Part shown: positions 44,159 through 52,048 of the stretch, piece by piece | Numbering within the stretch: the stretch's first letter is position 1 | How the letters are laid out: every line of letters begins with the position of its first letter | Source: Symploca sp. SIO1C2 | Lineage (GTDB): Bacteria > Cyanobacteriota > Cyanobacteriia > Cyanobacteriales > Coleofasciculaceae | Reading direction: 5' to 3' | NCBI GenBank assembly: GCA_010672925.1 | Contig: JAAHFP010000002.1 | Coordinates: 62,001-126,000, forward strand | Length of the DNA stretch: 64,000 nucleotides | Position numbers and translations under genes: made by a program | The notes under the pieces: generated by a model | Database searches by the model: none | The model's input: the letters and a program-made list of their open reading frames with translations, nothing else | Told to the model about the DNA's origin: nothing

Positions 44159-44238
44159 GCTCCTGTGGCGGAATTGGCAGACGCGGCAGACTTAAAATCT
44201 GTTTTTTATTTTTGTGGGTTCGACTCCCACCAGGAGTA
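44159..44238 (+). tRNA. tRNA-Leu (UAA), no intron, unpaired T-rich variable region
   Basis: Acceptor GCTCCTG/CAGGAGT; stem GCAGA/TCTGT; loop CTTAAAA, anticodon TAA. The variable region is TTTTTATTTTT, which cannot form a stem. The group I intron usual in the cyanobacterial trnL-UAA gene is absent. Confidence 0.85.
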
Positions 44239-44243
44239 TGCTT

Positions 44244-44316
44244 CGGGATGTAATTCAGTGGCCAGAAGCCATACTTTGGGAGTATGGAGCCGCAGGTTCG
44301 AGTCCTGCCATCCCGA
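44244..44316 (+). tRNA. tRNA-Pro (UGG)
   Basis: Acceptor CGGGATG/CATCCCG with discriminator A; stem CATAC/GTATG; loop TTTGGGA, anticodon TGG. Confidence 0.95.
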
Positions 44317-44319
44317 TTT

Positions 44320-44393
44320 ACCCCTGTGACGTAATTGGAAACCGTCGCTCGTTCAGATCGAGTGTTTTGCAGGTTCAAATCCTGTCAGGGGTA
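44320..44393 (+). tRNA. tRNA-Leu (CAG) without long variable arm
   Basis: Acceptor ACCCCTG/CAGGGGT; stem GCTCG/CGAGT; loop TTCAGAT, anticodon CAG. Variable region GTTTT is five bases only. C34 isoacceptor and class I shape, unusual for Leu. Confidence 0.75.
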
Positions 44394-44397
44394 CTAT

Positions 44398-44473
<76 letters not shown>

Positions 44474-44537
44474 ACAAATCTGGGTGTAGCGCCGTTACAC
44501 TAAAAATAGTTGATGACCAGTAAGCCAAAAATACATT

Positions 44538-44816
44538 ATGCACTGCGAATTATGTGAAAGAAAGATGGAAAAATTAACCATCCATCACTTGATTCCAAGA
44601 CAAAGTACCAAACGTAAGAAAGCTGACCCTGGTCCTACCATCCGTATCTGCTCACCTTGTCATCGACAGATACACGTTTTATTTGATAACAAGCATCTCG
44701 CTAGAGAACTTAACACCCTAGACAAACTTAGGAGTGAACCTCAAATGGAGAAATTCCTTTCTTGGGTTAAAAAGCAAAACCCCAGTAAACGGGTGAAGGT
44801 TCGTCGCCAAGGATAA
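44538..44816 (+). CDS. Small HNH endonuclease-like protein
   Basis: 92 residues. C-x2-C at residues 3-6 (CELC), then the H-H pair in LTIHHLIPRQS and a second CSPCHRQIH make a zinc-bound HNH fold; the final His is in HRQIHVLF. Such small HNH proteins occur in phages and mobile elements. It sits between the tRNA-Leu(GAG) and tRNA-Leu(UAG) genes, on the same strand, and may help spread or rearrange the array. Confidence 0.8.
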   Translation: MHCELCERKMEKLTIHHLIPRQSTKRKKADPGPTIRICSPCHRQIHVLFDNKHLARELNTLDKLRSEPQMEKFLSWVKKQNPSKRVKVRRQG

Positions 44817-44925
44817 AAATTGTTGTTGGTTATTTGTTACTTGTTACTTGTTATTTGATGTCTTGACAAACAAATAACAGGAAATCTCCAGTGCTTTAGC
44901 TGGGAGATAAGTTTAATCAAATTTC

Positions 44926-44999
<74 letters not shown>

Positions 45000-45008
45000 T
45001 TGGTGTCA

Positions 45009-45085
45009 CGCGGGGATGAAGCAATAGTGGCTTGTCAGACTCATAACCTGAACATCAGCAGGTGCAACTCCTGCCCCCGTCACCA
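45009..45085 (+). tRNA. Initiator tRNA-fMet (CAU), CCA encoded
   Basis: Acceptor CGCGGGG/CCCCGTC has the first pair unpaired (C-C), a mark of initiators. Loop CTCATAA, anticodon CAT. The anticodon stem TCAGA/CCTGA departs from the three G-C pairs of standard initiators, so efficiency may be low. The 3' ACCA is in the gene. Confidence 0.8.
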
Positions 45086-45254
45086 AAATAAGTCAGATAA
45101 GGGAGACAAGGAGGACAAGGAAGACAAGGGAGATAAAAAGTACTATGAAGAAGATTATCTCTGTCTTTGTGTGCAATTACCAGAGCGATCGCTTGACCTA
45201 GATGGTCGCATGGCCAAGAGCAAAAAGCGAGATTTTGGCTTCAAACGTTAAATC

Positions 45255-45842
45255 TTATCCTTCCCAAATTTGAAGTTGTCGTTCAGCCGCAACGATGCAA
45301 TTGAGAAACTTGGGTGGATGGAGGAAGTTGTCATAAGCTAACGCCATCTGTCGAGCAGCTTCGGGGTAGGGAACTCTCCCTATTCCTGTACCTAATCCAG
45401 GACAAGCAACGCTATCGATTTTGCGATCGCTAGATTGATTGTATCGTCGAACAGCAAGAAGCATTGCCCACATTGCCACATAGGGAATATCAGTGCCAGC
45501 AATCGACATTGGCACTCGCATCGTCGGTGTATGAGCGAGAAAAGGGTGCTTTGGATGGCCTGTTTCCACAATAAATGATGTGCCGACAGGTTGTTCCCCC
45601 AAAAATTCCTTCAGGATGTACTGCTGAACTTTGGCCATCAGGGAGTGACCAAAAAAACGAATGATTGCTGCATCCATACCACCATCCATCATGCCAAACG
45701 AATTGGCTGGGCTAACTAGACAGTCAAACTCCGGCAACCACTCGAAATAGTTATTAACTATCTCAATATTGGGTAAATAGCTGAAATGTTGTTTAAAAGC
45801 TGCAAACAGTTGTGAGTTAGGAGCTACGAGTATTAGCTTCAA
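45255..45842 (-). CDS. Macro-domain protein (ADP-ribose binding or hydrolysing)
   Basis: 195 residues. CLVSPANSFGMMDGGMDAAI (near residue 40) is the NAxN/GGG-type loop of macro domains, and VACPGLGTGIGRVPYPEAARQM (near 150) the GxGxG phosphate-binding loop. It is one of the phage- and conflict-associated macro proteins that remove ADP-ribose from nucleic acids or proteins; DarG is a relative. Encoded on the opposite strand to the tRNAs, so it is transcribed against the array. Confidence 0.85.
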   Translation of the reverse strand: MKLILVAPNSQLFAAFKQHFSYLPNIEIVNNYFEWLPEFDCLVSPANSFGMMDGGMDAAIIRFFGHSLMAKVQQYILKEFLGEQPVGTSFIVETGHPKHPFLAHTPTMRVPMSIAGTDIPYVAMWAMLLAVRRYNQSSDRKIDSVACPGLGTGIGRVPYPEAARQMALAYDNFLHPPKFLNCIVAAERQLQIWEG

Positions 45843-46011
45843 TTGTTGAAATTACCTCCGCTTAGAAAATTATTGTAGTAGCAAGCTGGAGTAAGCGTCA
45901 AGCAATTGAAGATTGAAGATTTACCATTTTAATTCTTCAATCTAAAATCTAAAATCTAAAATCTAAAATCTCTCTGTCCACTAACCTGATAGGGAATACG
46001 GTAAATTTGAT

Positions 46012-46083
46012 GCAGGTGTGATGTAACTAGCAACATGTGGCTCTTGTAAAGCTTTCTTGCGAGTGCAAATCTCGCCACCTGCT
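46012..46083 (+). tRNA. tRNA-Thr (UGU)
   Basis: Acceptor GCAGGTG/CACCTGC; loop CTTGTAA, anticodon TGT. The anticodon stem TGGCT/AGCTT has a weak end pair. T loop TGCAAAT. Confidence 0.85.
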
Positions 46084-46168
46084 TGTGTTAATTTCAACAC
46101 TTTTTTCAATTTAAAATTCTACATTCTTAATTCTTAATTCTTAATTCCCAAAGAGGGGGTGATCTCAA

Positions 46169-46798
46169 ATGACTCAGATGACAGTGACAGATGCACTGGC
46201 AGAATTGACATTGCTGGAAAAGCGCATTGATTCTGCAAGAGCCGTTTTAGAGCAGAACACCTTAATTGCCGTAGTAGAAGTCGGCAAAGTGCCAACCGGT
46301 TTCAGATCTAGAGATGAACATGCCACCAAAGCTAGAGCAGCTTTACAAAGAGTCGATGATCTAATTAATCGCAGACGAACCATTAAAAGAGCGATTGTTC
46401 TTTCTAATGCTTCAACAACAGTTTCCGTGGCAGGACAGGAGATGACCGTTGCCGAAGCCATTGAAATGAAGAATTTTATTTCTTACTACAACAATGTTCT
46501 GGCTACGATGACCTCGGCTTTCTCTCGTACCTGCCAGGAGTACAAAACTGCTCAAGCACGGGTGAAGCAGCGACTGGATAAACTGGCAATGGAAGTATTG
46601 GGGAAAAATGCTTCCTCTGAGAAGTACCAGTCATTGGCAGATAGTTTCCTAGAGCGAGAAGGAGTTGAACTCCTAGATCCGACTAATTTGGCGGAAGAAA
46701 TTGCCAGACGGCTAACTTTTATCGAACAGTTTGAGTCAACCGTTGATCGTGTACTTTCTATCAGCAATGCCCGAACCATGATTGAAATTCCAGATTAA
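46169..46798 (+). CDS. Coiled-coil hypothetical protein in tRNA array
   Basis: 209 residues, almost wholly alpha-helical and charged. N-terminal VTDALAELTLLEKRIDSARAVL and central MTVAEAIEMKNFISYYNNVLATM loosely recall DIP1984-type and phage proteins, but I cannot assign a family. It has a good GAGGGGG ribosome site. It lies between two tRNAs on the same strand, so it is likely co-transcribed. Confidence 0.6.
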   Translation: MTQMTVTDALAELTLLEKRIDSARAVLEQNTLIAVVEVGKVPTGFRSRDEHATKARAALQRVDDLINRRRTIKRAIVLSNASTTVSVAGQEMTVAEAIEMKNFISYYNNVLATMTSAFSRTCQEYKTAQARVKQRLDKLAMEVLGKNASSEKYQSLADSFLEREGVELLDPTNLAEEIARRLTFIEQFESTVDRVLSISNARTMIEIPD

Positions 46799-46842
46799 AA
46801 TAAACTTGCTGGTCACTCGAAAATCTCTAAATTTATGGTTTG

Positions 46843-46916
46843 AGATGGATAGCTCAACTGCGTAGAGCACATGCTAGTAGAAGCATGAGGTGTCGATTCG
46901 CAACCGACTCCATCTT
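46843..46916 (+). tRNA. tRNA-like gene, anticodon uncertain
   Basis: Acceptor AGATGGA/TCCATCT and a D arm GCTC/GAGC are sound. The anticodon arm CATGC/GCATG closes an eight-base loop (TAGTAGAA) rather than seven, and the T arm has only four pairs (GTCG/CGAC). It could be a frameshift-type tRNA or a decaying gene. Confidence 0.55.
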
Positions 46917-47060
46917 CCACTATTCTCAAAGCTTAAAGCTCAACGCTGAACGCTTAAAGTTCAATCCTTAGAGATTAGACCATTAACCTTCAAATCCTAA
47001 CGGTTAACCCTCGATTAAATCCAGGGTGTTGGTTGTAGGTTCCATAAAACCTTGAGGTTT

Positions 47061-47100
47061 CCACCTGGCTGAGTGGTCAGCATCTTAATTTGGAAGTAAT
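47061..47100 (+). pseudogene. 5' half of a tRNA, truncated
   Basis: The stretch ccacctggctgagtggtcag looks like the acceptor and D arm of a tRNA (GGCTGAGTGGTCAGC). The anticodon and T arms are not found. An inverted-repeat element begins 15 bases after. Confidence 0.4.
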
Positions 47101-47114
47101 AAATAGATCAGTAG

Positions 47115-47180
47115 GGGCGTAGCATTTGGGCAATAATTTAAGTAAATAAACCCAAGTATCTCAATCCAAATGCTACGCCC
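47115..47180. repeat. Small inverted-repeat element
   Basis: GGGCGTAGCATTTGG at 47115-47129 and its exact complement CCAAATGCTACGCCC at 47166-47180 flank a 36-base AT-rich loop. It probably inserted beside or into the tRNA remnant. Confidence 0.8.
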
Positions 47181-47221
47181 AACCTCCTTGCCGCTGAATG
47201 TGTTTCTCGATAGTAAAAAAT

Positions 47222-48067
47222 ATGAAGCGAATTGCGATCGCTAAAGATACGGTAAAAATTCTTGAAGCAGGCTACTACTGCTCTCCTGATGGTAAACAGG
47301 TTGATATTGTCCAAGAAGTGGCATCTTGCCTCAAACAGACCAAATGTTACGAACCGGATACTCTCTCAGCTATCCAACAAAACATTCTCTCTGGTAAACC
47401 TCAATATTCAACTATTGAATTTGCAGTCAGGAATGAGACAACTTTGATGGGAGCAGAACGTCTGGCACAGTCACAACAATTTCAAAAAATTGGAGTTCTC
47501 AACTTTGCTTCTGCTAAAAACCCAGGAGGCGGATTTCTTAAAGGTGCTCAAGCCCAAGAAGAAAGTTTAGCCCGTAGTTCTGCTCTCTACAAAAGTCTCT
47601 TGCAATGTCCTGAATACTACGATTTTCATCGTTCTCACAAGTCTCTCTTATATTCTGACCGGATGATCTATTCACCAGGTTGTCCAATTATCCGCAGAGA
47701 TGATGGAACATTACTAGAGAAACCTTTCCTTGTCGATTTTTTCACAAGTCCAGCTCCCAATGCTGGGGCTATTTGGAGAAATCAACCACAAGAGAGAGAG
47801 AAAATTGTTGAGGTTCTGTACAGTCGCGGTGCAAAATTGTTGAGTCTAGCTACTTATTATGGTTGTGATGCCCTAGTTTTAGGAGCTTGGGGGTGCGGTG
47901 TATTTAGAAATGAGCCATCAATAGTTGCTCAAATGTTTGGCGATTTGTTATTGCCTCAAGGTCAATTTGCAGGAAGATTCAAAAAAGTATTATTTTCTGT
48001 ACTTGACTCGACTAAACAAGAAAGGACATTCAGAGAATTCCAGAATCGATTTATCAAGGATACCTGA
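47222..48067 (+). CDS. TIGR02452-family microbial PARG (poly(ADP-ribose) glycohydrolase-like)
   Basis: 281 residues from the ATG at 47222. GVLNFASAKNPGGGFLKGAQ followed by AQEESLARSSALY is the PARG signature (GGG-x6-8-QEE), with the catalytic Glu pair. VLGAWGCGVFRNEPSIVAQ near residue 225 is the second loop. The family removes ADP-ribose chains; bacterial members are often in conflict or phage loci. It is on the tRNA strand, between tRNA genes, in the same array as a macro protein and a NADAR protein. Confidence 0.9.
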   Translation: MKRIAIAKDTVKILEAGYYCSPDGKQVDIVQEVASCLKQTKCYEPDTLSAIQQNILSGKPQYSTIEFAVRNETTLMGAERLAQSQQFQKIGVLNFASAKNPGGGFLKGAQAQEESLARSSALYKSLLQCPEYYDFHRSHKSLLYSDRMIYSPGCPIIRRDDGTLLEKPFLVDFFTSPAPNAGAIWRNQPQEREKIVEVLYSRGAKLLSLATYYGCDALVLGAWGCGVFRNEPSIVAQMFGDLLLPQGQFAGRFKKVLFSVLDSTKQERTFREFQNRFIKDT

Positions 48068-48139
48068 TTATCCATTTTTTAATTCCTAGGAAATTCCCTA
48101 AAACCTAACACCTAATACCTAAAACCTAACACCTAATTT

Positions 48140-48212
48140 GCCCCCATAGCTCAGTGCATAGAGCAGCGCCCTTCTAAGGCGAGTGTCCCAGGTTGGAATC
48201 CTGGTGGGGGTG
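48140..48212 (+). tRNA. tRNA-Arg (UCU)
   Basis: Acceptor GCCCCCA/TGGGGGT; loop CTTCTAA, anticodon TCT; T arm CCAGG-TTGGAAT-CCTGG, with G in place of the usual C in the loop. End pair of the anticodon stem is mismatched. Confidence 0.9.
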
Positions 48213-48632
48213 CTTGAGACAATTCAACAAGGAGGTTGTTTTCTTCTAAATTATCAGCTATCAGCTTTGTTGCAAAAGCTCATCCCACAATACAGCGTGA
48301 CCTAATCTTTAGAGCTTATATACATAGTACGAGAGGAAGAGTACCGTCGCAGCAATGCGGGGGGCGTGAAGCAAGGGAGGCGCAAAGAACCCGAGAGGTT
48401 GGCTTGGAGGTAGCTATCCTTTAAAGAGTGTGTCGTAACTCATCGGCGGAGTTCCTTCTTAGTGATGAACGCTATTGCTCTGATAACTTGTACGCTGTTT
48501 TTCGGATGTGCGATCGCATATTACTCTCAATCAAGTTAGCTCAGGATTTTAGTCCACTTGAGTGGACTTGAGCTATTAGCCTAGAGTTTAAACTCTAGGC
48601 GGATCACGGCGGATTACGATGCTATTTGATCT
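48213..48632. other. Spacer with hairpins, no gene seen
   Basis: Holds palindromes gtccacttgagtggac (48551-48566) and ctagagtttaaactctag (48580-48597). Short open frames here have no homology I can recognise. Part of the inter-tRNA space. Confidence 0.45.
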
Positions 48633-48705
48633 GGGAATGTAGCTCAATCGGCAGAGCAGGTGACTCTTAATCACTTGGTTGCGGGTTCAATTCCTGCCAT
48701 TCCCA
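48633..48705 (+). tRNA. tRNA-Lys (CUU)
   Basis: Acceptor GGGAATG/CATTCCC; stem GGTGA/TCACT; loop CTCTTAA, anticodon CTT; T arm GCGGG/CCTGC. C34 isoacceptor. Confidence 0.95.
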
Positions 48706-48732
48706 TCCATTAAACTCGATATTCTCAGAGTA

Positions 48733-49272
48733 ATGAGCAATGAACTTCAAACAACCCGATTACAGCTTCGACTTTCTCAAATTAAGGATACTCCAATCCT
48801 CTACAGACTCTGGACAAATGACCAAATTCGGTATTTCCTATTTGATAACCAAATAATATCTTCAGATGAGGCACAATCATTTGTTGAAGACAGCCTGACA
48901 AATTTTGAAAAGTATGGATACGGACTCTGGTTAATCTTTCAACCCAATATTGATGATCTTGTTGGCTTTACCGGATTCTTGGATCCAGAAGAAGGAATTC
49001 CTAGTTTAATCTACGGAGTTCATCCCAATTACTGGGGATGTGGCTACGCAACGGAAGCAACCAGTGCTGTGTTGAGTTATGCCCTAGAAAAACTTGCTTT
49101 TCCCAAAGTGAGGGCAGATGTGGATGAACCTAACATTGCATCTGTACGAGTGCTGGAGAAGCTAGGAATGAAGCAAACAGGAAGAGAAGTTGTTAATGAG
49201 CATCCACTTCTTTATTTTGAAAAATTGCGATTGCCGAAGGTGCAGCGAAGTTGCTCCCAAGAAATAGCTTAA
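48733..49272 (+). CDS. GNAT N-acetyltransferase, RimJ/RimL-like
   Basis: 179 residues from the ATG at 48733. ETTRLQLRLSQIKDTPILYRL-type opening (LQTTRLQLRLSQ) and GVHPNYWGCGYATEATSAVL, the acetyl-CoA loop, then NIASVRVLEKLGMKQTGREV. This is the RimJ/RimL (Acetyltransf_3) branch, acting on protein N-termini, antibiotics or aminoacyl groups. In a tRNA array a role on aminoacyl-tRNA is conceivable but not shown. Confidence 0.85.
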   Translation: MSNELQTTRLQLRLSQIKDTPILYRLWTNDQIRYFLFDNQIISSDEAQSFVEDSLTNFEKYGYGLWLIFQPNIDDLVGFTGFLDPEEGIPSLIYGVHPNYWGCGYATEATSAVLSYALEKLAFPKVRADVDEPNIASVRVLEKLGMKQTGREVVNEHPLLYFEKLRLPKVQRSCSQEIA

Positions 49273-49314
49273 CAAAGGCTTCGTTAATGTCTACGAATTC
49301 TGTTACTCAAATTT

Positions 49315-49386
49315 GGGTGGTTGGCATAGCGGCTGTGCAGCAGACTTTTAATCTGCATCAGATAGGTTCGACTCCTATACCACCCA
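49315..49386 (+). tRNA. tRNA-Lys (UUU)
   Basis: Acceptor GGGTGGT/ACCACCC; stem GCAGA/TCTGC; loop CTTTTAA, anticodon TTT; T arm with TTCGACT. Confidence 0.95.
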
Positions 49387-49476
49387 CTTTAAGAAAACTG
49401 GGGGAGCTGAGGGAGCTGGGGAAGCTGAGGAAGCTGAGGGAGAGGAGGGAGCTCACCTACTTAATTCATAATAAAT

Positions 49477-49553
49477 GGGTCTGTAGCTTAACTGGTAAAG
49501 CGTCAATCTGGCAGATTGAAAGATGGGGGTTCAATTCCCCCCAGTATCCACCA
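49477..49553 (+). tRNA. tRNA-Ala (GGC), bulged acceptor, CCA encoded
   Basis: Stem TCAAT/ATTGA with loop CTGGCAG gives GGC. The 5' acceptor GGGTCTG pairs with CAG-T-ATCC only if one T bulges. ACCA follows in the gene. The defect suggests decay or that acceptor editing is needed. Confidence 0.7.
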
Positions 49554-49574
49554 AGTATTGATTCAGATAAAGTG

Positions 49575-50021
49575 ATGCCAATTTACTTTTACAGCACCCG
49601 TACACAAACCTATGGTTGTTTCTCCAACTTTTCCCGACATGGTTTTGAGCTAGATGAATTGTGGTGGGTAACTAGTGAACATTACTTCCAAGCCCAGAAG
49701 TTTGTCGATACTGATCCTTCTTGGTTTGACAAAATCCACTCAGTAAAAACTCCCAAAGACGCGGCAAAAATGGGACGCGATCGCAGCCATCCTCTCCGCA
49801 GTGATTGGGAACAGGTCAAAGATGGCATTATGCAACGAGCCGTGTTGCAGAAGTTTAAAACTAATGCCAACATTCGCGAGATTCTTCTAGCTACGGGTGA
49901 TGAATTAATTGTTGAGAATGCACCCCATGATTATTACTGGGGATGCGGTAAAGATGGTAGTGGAAAAAATAGATTAGGAGAGATTTTAATGGCAGTCCGG
50001 GAAACATTAGGTTCATCTTAA
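49575..50021 (+). CDS. NADAR family protein (YbiA-like)
   Basis: 148 residues from the ATG at 49575. FSNFSRHGFELDELWWVTSEHYFQAQKF is the signature opening (E near the substrate), and YYWGCGKDGSGKNRLGEILM the C-terminal motif. NADAR proteins act on N-glycosides; members reverse ADP-ribosylation of guanine in nucleic acids, and others handle riboflavin intermediates. The much longer frame from 49251 runs through two tRNA genes and is not real. Third ADP-ribose-linked family in this array. Confidence 0.9.
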   Translation: MPIYFYSTRTQTYGCFSNFSRHGFELDELWWVTSEHYFQAQKFVDTDPSWFDKIHSVKTPKDAAKMGRDRSHPLRSDWEQVKDGIMQRAVLQKFKTNANIREILLATGDELIVENAPHDYYWGCGKDGSGKNRLGEILMAVRETLGSS

Positions 50022-50108
50022 AGTTTGTACCACAACTGGAACATATTTCAGATACTAGTTTTTGGCCTAAAACCTACCACCTACCACCTAAAACCTAACA
50101 CCTAACAT

Positions 50109-50179
50109 GGGGACTTGATGTAACGGGAACATACGACTCTTGCACAGTCGTTACAGGGGTTCAACTCCCCTAGTCTCCA
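50109..50179 (+). tRNA. tRNA-Ala (UGC)
   Basis: Acceptor GGGGACT/AGTCTCC; stem CGACT/AGTCG; loop CTTGCAC, anticodon TGC. T arm AGGGG/CCCCT. Confidence 0.9.
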
Positions 50180-50190
50180 TTGTCAAAAAT

Positions 50191-50266
50191 GGTGTCTGAA
50201 GTCGAAGTGGTCGAGACACTAGCCTGTGAAGCTAGTCATTAGCGGGTTCGAGTCCCGTCAGACACC
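50191..50266 (+). tRNA. tRNA-His (GUG)
   Basis: A G at position -1 pairs with C73, the histidine identity mark, outside acceptor GTGTCTG/CAGACAC. Stem CTAGC/GCTAG; loop CTGTGAA, anticodon GTG. Confidence 0.95.
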
Positions 50267-50270
50267 CTGT

Positions 50271-50357
50271 GGAAGATGCCGCTGAATGGACGGCAAGCGG
50301 TCTTGAAAACCGTGGTACGGCAGCGATGTCGTAGGGGTTCGATTCCTCCATCTTCCT
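50271..50357 (+). tRNA. tRNA-Ser (UGA)
   Basis: Acceptor GGAAGAT/ATCTTCC; stem GCGGT/ACCGT; loop CTTGAAA, anticodon TGA; a long variable arm is present as expected. Confidence 0.95.
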
Positions 50358-50361
50358 CTCC

Positions 50362-50433
50362 CCACCGGAAGCCGAGAAGCGAGGCACTGTGCTGATAACG
50401 CAGGGGTAGAAGGGGCAGTACCTTCCCGGTGGA
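50362..50433 (+). tRNA. tRNA-Ile (GAU), odd T loop
   Basis: Acceptor CCACCGG/CCGGTGG; stem CTGTG/CGCAG; loop CTGATAA, anticodon GAT. The T stem GAAGG/CCTTC closes GGCAGTA instead of TTCRANY, so it lacks the normal D-T loop contacts. Confidence 0.85.
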
Positions 50434-50630
50434 TTACTTATAAGTAGGTTTGGTATCAAAAACTGAACCATGTTAAGAAAAGTAAACTTAGGACAGACTC
50501 TTACCAATGACAAATGACAGTTCTCACTAGCTAACTATAATTAACCAAGCCTACTTAGTGCTCTCGCGTCAATTTGGGAAAAGCCAAATCATAGCTAATT
50601 AAGGATACTGACTTCAAATAAGTTAAAATA

Positions 50631-51704
50631 CTAAGAACTGTAAAAAGTTTGGTAGTGCTTTGAGAGTGCTTTGTAATTAGGTCTTTCCGTTTTACTTTTG
50701 GGTATTCTCAATAGCTTTCCTGCTAGTTCTTCATAACAAGTGTCATGCAAAATTGGAGAAATTTCCACCTTTTTTGTATCTGGATTGATGGAAAGTTTAT
50801 GACTATCAAACAACTTGTGAATATCTACACGTAGTAGAATTCCATTCGAGGGATGGTTTGTTCTTTTACCTAAATAGGGGATAATGTGAGCTGCTTGTAG
50901 AACATCTTCGACAGAGCAGCCTGTAATTGAGCAACATCCACCATAAGCTTTCATCAAATCAGACCTGAATTTAGCCTGACCTGGACGGGTAACTACATCT
51001 CTCAACCTCTTTTGTCTTTCATCGCTAGTATCGTCTGGATTAAAATATTGCTCATTATTCGATTGTGATTGTTCCAGACAAGTCCGAATTTCTAGTAATT
51101 CTTGGCTAAGTTCACTCGATGTTTCATTGCCTTCCATTAAGCGTATTATAGTAACAAAAATCTCATCTTTGTTACTTTGACTTACTACTGGATGTCGCTT
51201 GCAGTATTCAGTATAAATCTGTGCCAACATTTGATAATCTATGTCTTTCCAAGATTTATGTAATTGACTTAGATCCACCCAAAATTTTGAATATTTTTTA
51301 GCTTTTAGGAGTTTGTTTAATTCTAGAGAAACTGAATCATTAAGTTTTTCCCCTCCCACAATAAAAATCAATTTTTTAATAATTTCTTGCTTTTGATCGA
51401 CGTTTAAATTATGAACGATATTATAGTCTTCAAAGACAGCAGAAATTATTTCCCAAACTTTAATTTCTTGTTCTGGATGTAAATCATAAGTAAAACCTTC
51501 AATCCACTTTTCAATACTTATGCTTACAAGATAGCCGACTTTTTCATAAAGCCTAGTAACTCGTGAAATTTGGCTATCAGTTAATTTACTAATACTTTGG
51601 CTACGAGTCACAATATGCTCCATAGGAATTTGCTTGATTGAAACTTCACCCGTATTTATATTTATTACTTGCGCTCTTAAGCTTTTTTTATTTAAAGATG
51701 ACAT
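50631..51704 (-). CDS. HNH endonuclease (HNH_2-type) with helical N-terminus
   Basis: About 357 residues from the ATG at 51704. The C-terminal third is an HNH nuclease: RDVVTRPGQAKFRSDLMKAY, then GCCSITGCSVEDVLQAAHII (first His) and LLRVDIHKLFDSHKLSI. This is the McrA-like class seen in restriction and defence islands. The N-terminal ~220 residues are helical and not recognised; they may sense modified or foreign DNA. Lone gene, opposite to the tRNA array. Confidence 0.85.
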   Translation of the reverse strand: MSSLNKKSLRAQVININTGEVSIKQIPMEHIVTRSQSISKLTDSQISRVTRLYEKVGYLVSISIEKWIEGFTYDLHPEQEIKVWEIISAVFEDYNIVHNLNVDQKQEIIKKLIFIVGGEKLNDSVSLELNKLLKAKKYSKFWVDLSQLHKSWKDIDYQMLAQIYTEYCKRHPVVSQSNKDEIFVTIIRLMEGNETSSELSQELLEIRTCLEQSQSNNEQYFNPDDTSDERQKRLRDVVTRPGQAKFRSDLMKAYGGCCSITGCSVEDVLQAAHIIPYLGKRTNHPSNGILLRVDIHKLFDSHKLSINPDTKKVEISPILHDTCYEELAGKLLRIPKSKTERPNYKALSKHYQTFYSS

Positions 51705-51809
51705 GTTATTTTTGTTTTTTAGCAATCAGTCTTAAAGTAAGATTATCAGCTGCTGGTTTGATTTTGAAAGCCCTCTAAATTAGTAGACTTATCCTCTACT
51801 ACGAGATAA

Positions 51810-51941
51810 TTATTGTTTTTGGCTGTCGTTAATTGTAACTTCTTCGGAAGAAATAGCAATAGTATCCCAGATATCTTGAACAAGCTGAATTATTTCAGAA
51901 ATGCTTAATTGTAAAATATTGTTAGGAAGTAAATTTTCCAT
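51810..51941 (-). CDS. Very small addiction-module-like protein
   Basis: 43 residues: LQLSISEIIQLVQDIWDTIA matches the first helix pair of addiction-module (RelB-like) antitoxins, which are usually ~70 residues. It stops early at TINDSQKQ. Possibly a truncated antitoxin; no toxin gene follows. Confidence 0.5.
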   Translation of the reverse strand: MENLLPNNILQLSISEIIQLVQDIWDTIAISSEEVTINDSQKQ

Positions 51942-52048
51942 GGGTTTAATTTATAACTTCATATACGATTATACTAAATATCGCTATCTTATCTACTTAA
52001 TTCATTCTTGCAAATATTAGTTTATTGCTTCTGGATGAAAGACATACT

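Noticed and set aside
48236-48424. A 62-codon frame between tRNA-Arg and tRNA-Lys.
   Set aside because: No homology, and its sequence includes repeat-like purine tracts; no good ribosome site for a stable protein.
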